DNA of 64,000 nt from Pontibacter beigongshangensis (lineage in GTDB: Bacteria; Bacteroidota; Bacteroidia; Cytophagales; Hymenobacteraceae): contig NZ_VFSD01000029.1 of NCBI RefSeq assembly GCF_014332515.1, forward strand, positions 20,134 through 84,133, written 5' to 3'. The first letter of the stretch is position 1, and each line of letters starts with the position of its first letter. The translations under genes were made by a program, and so were the position numbers. This document shows, piece after piece, positions 17,275 through 26,094 of the stretch. The notes below the pieces were generated by a model. That model saw nothing but the letters and a program-made list of their open reading frames with translations. It did not search any database and was not told the DNA's origin.

Positions 17275-20200
17275 TTAGAAAGTGATGTTTGCGCCCAGGT
17301 TATATCTTTTTACAGTAGGGTAAGCTCCCTGAGAAGCCCATCCGGTACCTGCAAAATTCGATTCTCTGTCGTCAGGCATCTTCGTCCATAAAAGCAGGTT
17401 GTTACCATTTATGAAAATCCTCATGTTGTTTATCCCCAGGCTCTTTATAAATTTAGCCTCCAGGTTGTAAGCGATTTCCAGGTTTTTCAGACGGATGTAG
17501 GAACCATCAAACATGTATTGATTGCCTCTGTAGTAACCGGCTGGCGTAGAGATCCAGCGCGGCAGTGGGGTATCGGCGTTCATGTTGTCTTTAGACCAGT
17601 AGCTGCCTTCGTCGTACACCACATTGTTCTGGGAACCGAAGCTATTGAACACCACCTGCCGCGTTACGTTATTCACGCCGTAAAACTGCACAAAGCCGCT
17701 AAAGCCTTTCCACTCAAACCCTAGGGTAGTGTTGTAGGTGTTTTCCGGATTGCCGGAATACCCGTAAGGAATGTTGTCCTGGGCATCGATCACACCATTG
17801 CCATCAAAGTCTATGATGTGGTAATTCCCTGGTATCTTTTCGCCGTCGTTTTGGTTGTGGATAGTGCTGCCGTACAGTTCATCCCAGGTGTTATAATAAC
17901 TATGGCTTACATGCGAAAAAGCCTGGCCTATCCTTTTTTCTGCTCTCTTTAAATAATCAGGAAGCAATTGCGGGTCGTCGGCGTAAATCACTTTGTTTCT
18001 GGCATGCGTCATGTTCATGTTAGACCACAGGCGTAAGCCATTGCCAAACTGGTAATTCAGGTTCAGTTCATATTCGAAACCCTGGTTCTGCACTTCGCCC
18101 AGGTTGGCTGTGGGAGCCTGTGTACCGTAATAGGAAGGAATGGCACGGCTGCCACCTGGTAACAGAATCTCCTTGCGCCTGTCGTTGAAATAATCAATGC
18201 TACCTTTTACAAAGCCTTTCAAAAACTCAAATTCTAAACCTACGTTTCCTTTTGTCACCGTTTCCCAATGCACGTCCGGGTTTCCTACATCGGTTTCTCT
18301 GTACCAGGTATAGGGGCTTTGCTCACCGCCCTCTCCCAGCACACCCAGCTGAGCGCGTCCTGCATAGGCCCAGTTCGTCATAAAGAGCCATCGCCCTTGC
18401 ACATGATCATCCCCGATCTGCCCGTAGTTGGCCCTGATCTTGAGGTAATCCAGGAAGGTGATGTTTTTCATGAAATTCTCATTGGAGATCATCCAGCCGA
18501 TGCCGCCAGACTGGAAGAAGGCGAAACGGTTTTCTTTGCTGAATTTTTCTGAACCGGTGTAGGCCCCGTTGTACTCAAACATGTACCTGCCGTCGTAGTT
18601 GTAGGTGGCACGGTACACCCAGTCCTCCCGAACGCGCGGCACTTCACTTCCGGTAGCATACTCGTTGCGGTTCACCAGGCCCATAGAAGTAATGTTGTGC
18701 TTCTGCCCAATGGTGGTGGCATAGTTAAGCTGTGCCTGGTAGAACAGGCGGCGTTGCGAGACGTCGTTATTCACGGCCCCGGCAGTGGTAGTCCAGGCTA
18801 CCGGCTCCTGAAAATCAAACCTGTTGTTGGTGTCGAAAGCCTCCCGGTAGTACACCTGGCCGGTGGCCGGGTCGATCCACTTCTGCTGGGTAGGGTTGTT
18901 CGAGTCGTTAATGCCTCTTTGGGCTTCTACAAAGGTGTTATCGAAGGCGAGGGTACCGGCAAACCTGAGGCCTTTGGTGATGATATCCAGGTTCTGCTCC
19001 AGCGTAAAATCTGTGTTCAGGCGCGCGGTTGTGGTAATTCTGGTACCAGTGGTAGCCATTAGCCGCATAGAGTTTTCTGCCCTGCTGGCGATTGGTGCAT
19101 AATAGCCCCATGAGCCATCAGCATACCGCGGATAAAATACATCGGGGGCATTGTTGTAGGCAGCAATCCAGGAGTTGTATTCATTTACATCTATCCGGGG
19201 CCTTTGCTGCACGCCGTAAGAACCGGAAAGGTTACTTTTTAAAACGGTGGTAGGTGTTAGCCTGAAATCCAGGTTGCTCCGTACGTTCATGCGGTTAAAG
19301 CCGTAACCGCCCTGATAGCCTCTGTTATTGTCGTTCACCTTAAAAAGGTCGTTTTCCTGCAGAAAGTCTACACTGGTAAAGTATTTTACAAGTTCGGTTC
19401 CGCCACTTACGTTGAGACTGGCGTTATAAGACATGGCGTAATCCTTAAACAGCTCTTTCTGCCAGTCGATGTTAGGATAGCGCTCCAGTTCCTCAGCGTT
19501 GGCCGGATTCCGGTACCTTTCAATAACTGCCTGCGGAACATAATTTGCCCAGGCTTCGGGCTCCAGCGATAGCTCGTTTTCGATTACACGGTTCCGAACC
19601 TGGTACGTGTCATAGGCATCGGCTTTGCCTGGCATTCTGGAAGGTGATTTTAAAGTGCTCTGCACCCTGGCCCTGATCAGGGCTTTTCCTTCTTTTCCTC
19701 TCTTGGTAGTGATCAGGATAACGCCATTGGCTCCCCTTACGCCATACACCGCAGTAGCCGAGGCATCTTTAAGTACAGACACAGACTCAACCGAGCTGAT
19801 GTCCACACTGTTCATGGGCCGTTCAATGCCATCTACTAAAACCAATGGATCTGCTCTGTTCCAGGTACTGCTTCCACGAATCAGTATCTGTGGGTCTTCC
19901 TCACCAGGCATGCCGCTGCTAGCCATCGTTACCACACCGGGCACGTTACCTGTTAGGGCTGCCCCAATACTTTGCACACCGCCAGACCGTTCCAGCACCT
20001 CCCCTTTGGTTTGCGTAATGGCGGCAATAACGCTTTCTTTCTTCTGTTCCCCGTATCCCACCACTACAACCTCACTCAACGTCCTGGAATCTGGCATTAA
20101 GGTAATGTTGATCACGCGCTGAGCGCCAACGGCTACTTCCTGTGTTAGGTAGCCTATATAACTAAAAACCAGGATCGATTCGGAGGAAGGTACATTTAAC

Positions 20201-20508
20201 GTAAAGCTGCCGTCAATATCCGTAGCCGTACCGATACTTGCACCTTTCACATATACGCTTACACCCGGCGCACCTTGTTTCTCGTCGTTTAATATAACCT
20301 TGCCGGTAATTGTTCTGGTTTGCGGCGGGGTGGCCGGTACACTGGCTGATGAGGCAGCCCGTTCAGCCAGGATAAAAATTTCGTCATGGTTTTTTGGATG
20401 GAAACTGTTTTCAGATGCCCATGATACGCCAACCAAAAAACATTGAACAGAAACCCCTATAAATGCATATTTGACCATATGCAGGTTTTGTCGTAGCATT
20501 TTTTTCAT
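17275..20508 (-). CDS. SusC-like TonB-dependent transporter, first pair (XusA-like)
   Basis: 1077 residues, first gene of the xylan operon. An extended N-terminus (about 1-60) precedes a carboxypeptidase-regulatory-like domain at 64-150 (TITGKVILNDEKQGAPGVSVYVKG to NITLMPDSRTL). Next come the SEVVVVGYG TonB-box region and a plug with ILIRGSSTWNRADPLVLVDG and ASATAVYGVRGANGVILITTKRG, then a 22-strand-type barrel ending in YNLGANITF. It carries xylan oligosaccharides across the outer membrane using TonB energy. Its promoter lies about 510 nt upstream, giving an unusually long leader. Confidence 0.95.
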   Translation of the reverse strand: MKKMLRQNLHMVKYAFIGVSVQCFLVGVSWASENSFHPKNHDEIFILAERAASSASVPATPPQTRTITGKVILNDEKQGAPGVSVYVKGASIGTATDIDGSFTLNVPSSESILVFSYIGYLTQEVAVGAQRVINITLMPDSRTLSEVVVVGYGEQKKESVIAAITQTKGEVLERSGGVQSIGAALTGNVPGVVTMASSGMPGEEDPQILIRGSSTWNRADPLVLVDGIERPMNSVDISSVESVSVLKDASATAVYGVRGANGVILITTKRGKEGKALIRARVQSTLKSPSRMPGKADAYDTYQVRNRVIENELSLEPEAWANYVPQAVIERYRNPANAEELERYPNIDWQKELFKDYAMSYNASLNVSGGTELVKYFTSVDFLQENDLFKVNDNNRGYQGGYGFNRMNVRSNLDFRLTPTTVLKSNLSGSYGVQQRPRIDVNEYNSWIAAYNNAPDVFYPRYADGSWGYYAPIASRAENSMRLMATTGTRITTTARLNTDFTLEQNLDIITKGLRFAGTLAFDNTFVEAQRGINDSNNPTQQKWIDPATGQVYYREAFDTNNRFDFQEPVAWTTTAGAVNNDVSQRRLFYQAQLNYATTIGQKHNITSMGLVNRNEYATGSEVPRVREDWVYRATYNYDGRYMFEYNGAYTGSEKFSKENRFAFFQSGGIGWMISNENFMKNITFLDYLKIRANYGQIGDDHVQGRWLFMTNWAYAGRAQLGVLGEGGEQSPYTWYRETDVGNPDVHWETVTKGNVGLEFEFLKGFVKGSIDYFNDRRKEILLPGGSRAIPSYYGTQAPTANLGEVQNQGFEYELNLNYQFGNGLRLWSNMNMTHARNKVIYADDPQLLPDYLKRAEKRIGQAFSHVSHSYYNTWDELYGSTIHNQNDGEKIPGNYHIIDFDGNGVIDAQDNIPYGYSGNPENTYNTTLGFEWKGFSGFVQFYGVNNVTRQVVFNSFGSQNNVVYDEGSYWSKDNMNADTPLPRWISTPAGYYRGNQYMFDGSYIRLKNLEIAYNLEAKFIKSLGINNMRIFINGNNLLLWTKMPDDRESNFAGTGWASQGAYPTVKRYNLGANITF

Positions 20509-21019
20509 ATAATCATTTTAATTTAAACTATTTGAATGGCTCTTATAATCAACCAATACCACCAACTGATAATCAGCTGGTTAACCAACACAATCATCTA
20601 AAGCAGCGCAAAAACAGCCTTCCCGCTAATTTCTAACTGGTGTCTATTCCCATATTGACAGGTATTAAGTTTTATTGATTTTTCTGCACCTCACTTCCCG
20701 GCTGTCGTGCAGGCTGTAGCTCTGGCAGTACTGTTATGCAGGCGTCTCAGGAAAATTTGAAAAGAGAGGTGTCCGTAAGGCGCTGCCCCAACTACACGTC
20801 TGTAGGAAACCTTGCCTGCCAAAGGCCTTTTGCCTTCTTTCTGAGTATCAGCAACAGGCTGCTCACGCCCACCCCGAAACCTTAGTTTTGTTCATCTTCC
20901 CAAACCATTCTAATTACTCCTGATCACCGCCATTATCAGACAGCAGCCCCTGCATCGGTCTTACAACAAAAGACTTAACAGGCCGCCACTTAACAAACAT
21001 TAGTTTCTATAGCCATGAG
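20509..21019 (-). other. Long 5' leader of the xylan SusC operon
   Basis: If transcription starts near 21,013, as the predicted -7 box implies, the mRNA has about 500 nt before the SusC start. No open frame of note and no known riboswitch pattern was seen. The clearest structure is the near-palindrome at 20,561-20,581. Confidence 0.45.
20561..20581. promoter_or_regulatory. Near-perfect 21-bp palindrome in the SusC leader
   Basis: ACCAACTGAT, one central base, ATCAGCTGGT: ten paired positions with one mismatch, 53 nt upstream of the SusC start codon. It could be an operator or an RNA hairpin near the translation start. Confidence 0.4.
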
Positions 21020-21052
21020 CAAATATATTTCATTGGAGCTGATAGCGAACAC
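21020..21052 (-). promoter_or_regulatory. Predicted promoter of the xylan SusC operon
   Basis: The minus strand reads TATATTTG at 21,027-21,020, a perfect TAnnTTTG box. It stands exactly 30 nt from the proximal TGTTACA heptamer, as at the GH10 promoter. The -33 position reads GTG rather than TTG, so the promoter is probably weak without an activator. Confidence 0.65.
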
Positions 21053-21057
21053 GATCA

Positions 21058-21139
21058 TGTTACACAGATTATTCGCCATGTTACATTTGCAGAATTTGGT
21101 GTTACACGTACTTGTGCCGCTGTAACATTATGGCCAAAT
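21058..21139 (-). promoter_or_regulatory. Phased heptamer operator array upstream of xylan SusC
   Basis: Four perfect heptamers on the plus strand: TGTTACA at 21,058, 21,079 and 21,100, and TGTAACA at 21,121, each 21 bp from the next. The last continues into TTATGGCCAAAT, identical to the GH10 array. The helically phased direct repeats next to a promoter suit an AraC-family activator. Confidence 0.8.
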
Positions 21140-21258
21140 TTACATGGGAGGCCGTTTTTCGCCGGCTGTTACAAAGTAGGTCAGAAGCAAGGTGGGAGTT
21201 CTGAATTGATAGCCGCCTCTGGTGCCGGACACAAAGGTCGGTTTAAGCATTCATTCCG

Positions 21259-21288
21259 AATTATTCGAATGAAAATGCCCCTCCGGAG
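21259..21288 (-). repeat. Dispersed intergenic repeat, copy 6
   Basis: Minus strand CTCCGGAGGGGC, ATTTTC, ATTCGAATAATT, in the divergent region between SusC and the HTCS. It forms a back-to-back pair with copy 7. Confidence 0.8.
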
Positions 21289-21535
21289 GCGCCGCTGCCT
21301 TGATGCTACCTGGTGTTACGGAGCCGATGAAGTATGCTGGCGCTGGTGCAGGAATCTGTGCCGTACCTATGTCTGCCGAATAAAGACGCGGCCGAACCTC
21401 TGTAAAATGGCCTGAGGAAGAGTGCAGGTTTGGTTGAGCAAAAAGGCTCAGGTTATCAGAAGATCAGTTTAAAAGGCTGCATATGCCACATAAAGTTTTA
21501 CAAATAGCCTTGTGTGCTATTATCAGCAGCAGCAC

Positions 21536-21565
21536 CTCCGGAGAGGCATTTTCATTGGAATAATT
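21536..21565 (+). repeat. Dispersed intergenic repeat, copy 7
   Basis: CTCCGGAGAGGC, ATTTTC, ATTGGAATAATT, preceded by CAGCAGCAGCAC. Its AATT end points to the HTCS start 288 bp away. Confidence 0.8.
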
Positions 21566-21853
21566 TGATGGGAGGCACCCAAAGAATATTTTAACTAACA
21601 TTAGTTATGTATATTGAAAATATTGCCAGCTTATTTTATCTTGGTTATTTGTTAGGCGAAAACTAATTTTAATAAAGGCCTGGCTACACCTTATACTATC
21701 TCAACAATTTACTTAATTAAAGGAGCAACGAAATATACTTTGTAGCACTGTCAATAAACTAATCCTGCTAACAGCATGTTGGCAGGATTAACTTATCCTG
21801 AGCAGAATTTCATGGCCGGTTAAGCCTGCTGTACACCCCATACCTTTTTTACA

Positions 21854-24800
21854 TTGAAAAAAATATACAAGCTTTTACTGCTGTTATGCTGGACCTCTCA
21901 TTTGGCATATGCGCAGTCCGGGAAAATGTTCTCCGTGGATGTGGAACTGTCCAACAGCCTCATCTACCAGGTTTTTCAGGATAGCAAAGGCATTATCTGG
22001 ATTGCCACGGAAGATGGGCTGAACCGGTACGATGGCTCCAAATTTACCATCTACAAACATGACCGGCAGAACCCGCAATCGATCCTTAACAATTATGTGC
22101 GCCTCCTGTTCGAAGACAGAAAAGGGCACCTGCTGGCAGGATACTTTAGCGGCCTGCAGGTATACGATCATGCGACAGATACATTTAAGCAAATCCGCCT
22201 GTTAAAAGAAGGCGCCGACGAGCACGATGCCCACATCCTGCACATGACCCAGCGCAAAAACGGGGAAATCCTCATCGGGACGGCAGGATTCGGCGCCTTT
22301 TCGCTACGGTTTGAGGGCGATGAACCTATCGTACAGCAGATTCCGCAACAGATCCCGGCTAACCTTGTCAACTACCTGTTTGAAGACAGGGATCAGAACC
22401 TTTGGGTATCGTCTCAGGACAAAGGACTTTTCAGGGTGGGTAAGGATGGCAGCATCAAAGACTTCCTCAACTCCAAAGACTTACCGAAGAACTCCATTAC
22501 CGGTATTTGCCAGGATAAGAAGGGCACCATCTATGTCAGCAGCCTGAGCCACGGACTTTTTATCCATACCAAAGCCACCGACGAATTTAAACAGGTTCCC
22601 TTTTCACCCTCTCCCAACTTACCTATTACTACAATGCACCTGGGCAACAAGGACGAAATGTACCTGGGCACCGATGGCGAAGGCATAAAAATCTATGACC
22701 TGAAGAAAAAAATTATTGCGGAAGGAAATTTCAATGTGGCGACCTTCAATTTCGAAAAATCGAAGGTACATTCTATTCTGGAAGACAAGGCCGGCAACCT
22801 CTGGCTAGGCATTTACCAGAAAGGCGTTATGCTGCTCCCGGCCAGCGTCAGCAATTTCAAGTACATCGGGTATAAATCAAGCCACAACAATGTTATCGGC
22901 TCCAATGCTGTCCTTTCTATCCTAGAAGACCATGAGGGCACGCTCTGGGTCGGTACCGATAGCGACGGCCTTTATGCAATAGACCCGGATGGAGAACAAA
23001 AAGCACATTTCAGCCGCACATCAGACCCCGCCTCCGTCTCCTCCTCCATCATGAGCATTTACGAAGACTCGAACCAGACCCTTTGGCTGGGCTCATACCT
23101 GCACGGCCTGGCCAAGCTGAACCGCAAAACAGGAAAGTGCGACTACATCACGACCATCCGCGACAGGAACTCCCACCAGGTGGAGCGTATCTTCAGCATG
23201 GTGGAAGACAGGCAGAAGACACTTTGGATCGCCACGATGGGAGCCGGCCTGTTTTCTATGGACCTGCAATCAGAGCAAATTACCCAATATGTTGCCGAAC
23301 CAGGTTCGGCCGGGGCGAGCATCGACAAGTTTGTGCACAACCGCTGGATTAACTGCCTGCTGCTGACAAGCAATGATAAACTATACATCGGCACCTACGA
23401 TGGCCTGGGCTGCCTGGACTTGAAAACCAGGAACTTTGCTTCTACACACGGCACCAACCGTTTGCTGCATGGCCTTATTGTTTATTCCTTATATGAAGAC
23501 AAAAAAGGGAATATCTGGATTGGCACCTCCGAGGGTCTGATGTATCTGGATGGCAGGACCAAAGAAATAAAGGCCTACACCATGGACGACGGGCTGCCCA
23601 GCAATGTTGTAACGGCAGTGAAAGGAGACACGGCCGGCCATATCTGGATCAGCACCAACTTTGGCATCACCAAGCTGAACCCCGAGGGCGGCAGCTTTAT
23701 TAATTATTTTGCCAGCGACGGCCTGCAAGGGAACGAGTTCAGCAGAGGGGCGGCGTTCGTAAACGGCAAAGGGCAGATTTTCTTTGGAGGAATCAACGGC
23801 ATCAGTTACTTCCACCCTGCCGAAATCCCTGCCGTAATTTCCGCTCCCGGCAAGAAACTGGCAGCCCGCATCACAGGCTTTTATGTGCACAACCAGGCCG
23901 TGAAGAAAGGCACGAAATCCGGCAGGTACAACATTGTGGACGCCGCTGTGATGGATGCTGAAAGCTTTCACCTCTCCCACAACGACAACTCCTTTAGTAT
24001 AGAGCTAGCTACCATGGATTTTGCCAATCCGGAGCGGATAACCTACCAGTACTCGCTGCAGAATGGAGACTGGGTTAGCCTTCGGCCGGGCACTAACACC
24101 GTTAACTTTACCGATCTGGCTCCCGGCACTTATCGCTTCCGATTCAGAGCCAAAGATTACAGCCATTACGCCGATGCAAAAGAGGTCTCTATTATCATAT
24201 CGCCGGCCTGGTATTTTTCTGACTGGGCGAAATTAGTTTACGGGCTCCTGCTGGCCACCGTCGTTTTGCTGGTGGTGCAGCAGATACGCCACCGGCAGCG
24301 CACACGCCGGAAGATACAGGAGCATATGCAGGCAAAACAGATCAATGATGCCAAGTTGCAGTTCTTTATCAATATCTCCCACGAGATCAGAACACCCATG
24401 ACCCTGATCATCAGCCCCTTAAAAAAGTTGATGGCAATAGACAAAGACCCAGGCCGCCAGAGGACTTACACCACCATGCAGCGCAATTCTGAACGGATCC
24501 TGCACCTGATTAACCAGCTGATGGACATCCGGAAGATAGACAAGGGGCAAATGCAGCTGAAATTCCAGGAAACCGAGATGGTAGGGTTCGTACAAGAGCT
24601 CTGTGCCATATTTGCCGAACAAACCCAGGTCAAGAATATCAAACTCCTTTTCCACCACAACATGGAGCAGCTGCCCGTGTGGGTAGATCCTGATCATTTC
24701 GATAAGGTGATCCTGAATGTGCTGTCCAATGCCATCAAATTCACTCCTGAAAACGGCAAAATTGATGTATACCTGTACACTGGCGAAAACAAAACCACTG

Positions 24801-25966
24801 CAAGTGGGCTATGCCGGTATTTTGAGATAATAATCGCGGATAGTGGCATTGGCATAGAAGAAACAGAGCAGGAAAAAGTTTTCGAATGCTTCTACCAGGT
24901 CCGGTCAACCCAAAATCATTTTGTAGGAGGCACGGGCATTGGCCTTCACCTGACCCGATCCATAGTAGATCTCCACTATGGCAGCATCAGGGCCGAAAGC
25001 AATACCGAAGGGCCGGGATGCCGCTTTGTGATGCGGTTGCCCTTAGGAAAGAACCACCTGAAAGCCGAAGAGCTGGTAGAAACGCAGCCTCCTGTGCCAA
25101 AAGCAGAACCTGCCGTGCATGCTCTGCCAGCACCGGCAATAGATTCAGAAAAAACTAAGGTGAAATCGAGAACCAGGAACCATGTGCTGGTGGTAGATGA
25201 CGATGATGAAATACGAAAGTATATCTGCCAGGAATTTGCAACTGACTATCACATGACGGAGTGTGCCAATGGGAAAGAGGCCCTGGCCATTTTATTGAAT
25301 AAAACCCCTGATTTGATTATCAGTGATGTGATGATGCCTGAGATGGATGGCATTACCCTTTGCCGGAAAATTAAACAGAATGTCAATATCAACCATATCC
25401 CCATCGTGCTGCTGACCGCCCGGTCGGAGGAGGAAGACAACCTGGAAGGCCTGGGTATTGGAGCGGATGCCTACATAGTGAAGCCTTTCAACATTGAGAT
25501 TCTGAGAAAGACGGTCCAGAACATTATTAAGAACCGTGAAATGCTAAAAAACAACTTTAGCGGCAATCAGCAGCAGCAGGATAAGGTTCAGAAAGTTGCC
25601 CTCAAGTCGGCTGATGAAAAACTGTTGCTCAAGCTTCTTGATATTATCAATCAGAACATCGGCAATCCTGCTTTAAGTGTTGAAATGATTGCCAATGAGA
25701 TCGGTATAAGCAGGGTACACTTACATCGGAAAATGAAAGAACTGACAAACCAGTCTACCCGGGATTTTATCCGGAATATCAGACTGCAGCAGGCGGCAAA
25801 CCTGCTTTCTAGCAAACATCTCAATATTTCGGAGGTAGCCTTTGCGGTAGGGTTTACAAACCTCGCCTCTTTCTCAACCGCCTTCAAGGAGCTTTACGGT
25901 GTGCCCCCGACAGCCTATATGGAATCGCAGTTGAATCAGGTTGAAAAGACGACTATCGCTGGTTAG
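21854..25966 (+). CDS. Hybrid two-component system sensor/regulator (HTCS), xylan locus
   Basis: 1370 residues, probably from a TTG start: TTG-AAA-AAA-ATA opens a good signal peptide (KKIYKLLLLLCWTSHLAYAQ). The periplasmic sensor (about 22-780) is two seven-bladed reg_prop propellers, with repeated D-GxxWIGT blades, plus a Y_Y_Y domain. One TM segment lies at about 792-812. HisKA with ISHEIRTP (His ~843) is followed by HATPase (LSNAIKFTPENG, DSGIGIEE, GGTGIGLHL). A receiver domain (VLVVDDDDE, phospho-Asp ~1157 in ISDVMMPEMDG, KPF) and an AraC-type HTH (about 1270-1368) complete it. It senses oligosaccharide in the periplasm and activates the divergent xylan genes; the TGTWACA arrays are its likely sites (inference). 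Confidence 0.95.
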   Translation: MKKIYKLLLLLCWTSHLAYAQSGKMFSVDVELSNSLIYQVFQDSKGIIWIATEDGLNRYDGSKFTIYKHDRQNPQSILNNYVRLLFEDRKGHLLAGYFSGLQVYDHATDTFKQIRLLKEGADEHDAHILHMTQRKNGEILIGTAGFGAFSLRFEGDEPIVQQIPQQIPANLVNYLFEDRDQNLWVSSQDKGLFRVGKDGSIKDFLNSKDLPKNSITGICQDKKGTIYVSSLSHGLFIHTKATDEFKQVPFSPSPNLPITTMHLGNKDEMYLGTDGEGIKIYDLKKKIIAEGNFNVATFNFEKSKVHSILEDKAGNLWLGIYQKGVMLLPASVSNFKYIGYKSSHNNVIGSNAVLSILEDHEGTLWVGTDSDGLYAIDPDGEQKAHFSRTSDPASVSSSIMSIYEDSNQTLWLGSYLHGLAKLNRKTGKCDYITTIRDRNSHQVERIFSMVEDRQKTLWIATMGAGLFSMDLQSEQITQYVAEPGSAGASIDKFVHNRWINCLLLTSNDKLYIGTYDGLGCLDLKTRNFASTHGTNRLLHGLIVYSLYEDKKGNIWIGTSEGLMYLDGRTKEIKAYTMDDGLPSNVVTAVKGDTAGHIWISTNFGITKLNPEGGSFINYFASDGLQGNEFSRGAAFVNGKGQIFFGGINGISYFHPAEIPAVISAPGKKLAARITGFYVHNQAVKKGTKSGRYNIVDAAVMDAESFHLSHNDNSFSIELATMDFANPERITYQYSLQNGDWVSLRPGTNTVNFTDLAPGTYRFRFRAKDYSHYADAKEVSIIISPAWYFSDWAKLVYGLLLATVVLLVVQQIRHRQRTRRKIQEHMQAKQINDAKLQFFINISHEIRTPMTLIISPLKKLMAIDKDPGRQRTYTTMQRNSERILHLINQLMDIRKIDKGQMQLKFQETEMVGFVQELCAIFAEQTQVKNIKLLFHHNMEQLPVWVDPDHFDKVILNVLSNAIKFTPENGKIDVYLYTGENKTTASGLCRYFEIIIADSGIGIEETEQEKVFECFYQVRSTQNHFVGGTGIGLHLTRSIVDLHYGSIRAESNTEGPGCRFVMRLPLGKNHLKAEELVETQPPVPKAEPAVHALPAPAIDSEKTKVKSRTRNHVLVVDDDDEIRKYICQEFATDYHMTECANGKEALAILLNKTPDLIISDVMMPEMDGITLCRKIKQNVNINHIPIVLLTARSEEEDNLEGLGIGADAYIVKPFNIEILRKTVQNIIKNREMLKNNFSGNQQQQDKVQKVALKSADEKLLLKLLDIINQNIGNPALSVEMIANEIGISRVHLHRKMKELTNQSTRDFIRNIRLQQAANLLSSKHLNISEVAFAVGFTNLASFSTAFKELYGVPPTAYMESQLNQVEKTTIAG

Positions 25967-26029
25967 CGTTCCTTAGATACCAGATTTCATAAGCTGTCAG
26001 GACCAACAGCGGCACCTTAACAAAACTTA

Positions 26030-26087
26030 AAAATCAGGCACAAAAAAGGCGGATTAAGTTATAATCCGCCTTTTTGTGCCTGATTTT
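26030..26087. terminator. Bidirectional terminator between HTCS and purL
   Basis: AAAAAGGCGGATTA (26,043-26,056) pairs with TAATCCGCCTTTTT (26,062-26,075) around a 5-nt loop. The pairing extends outward through AAATCAGGCAC / GTGCCTGATTT. T-runs on both strands serve the two converging genes. Confidence 0.9.
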
Positions 26088-26094
26088 GCTGCTG

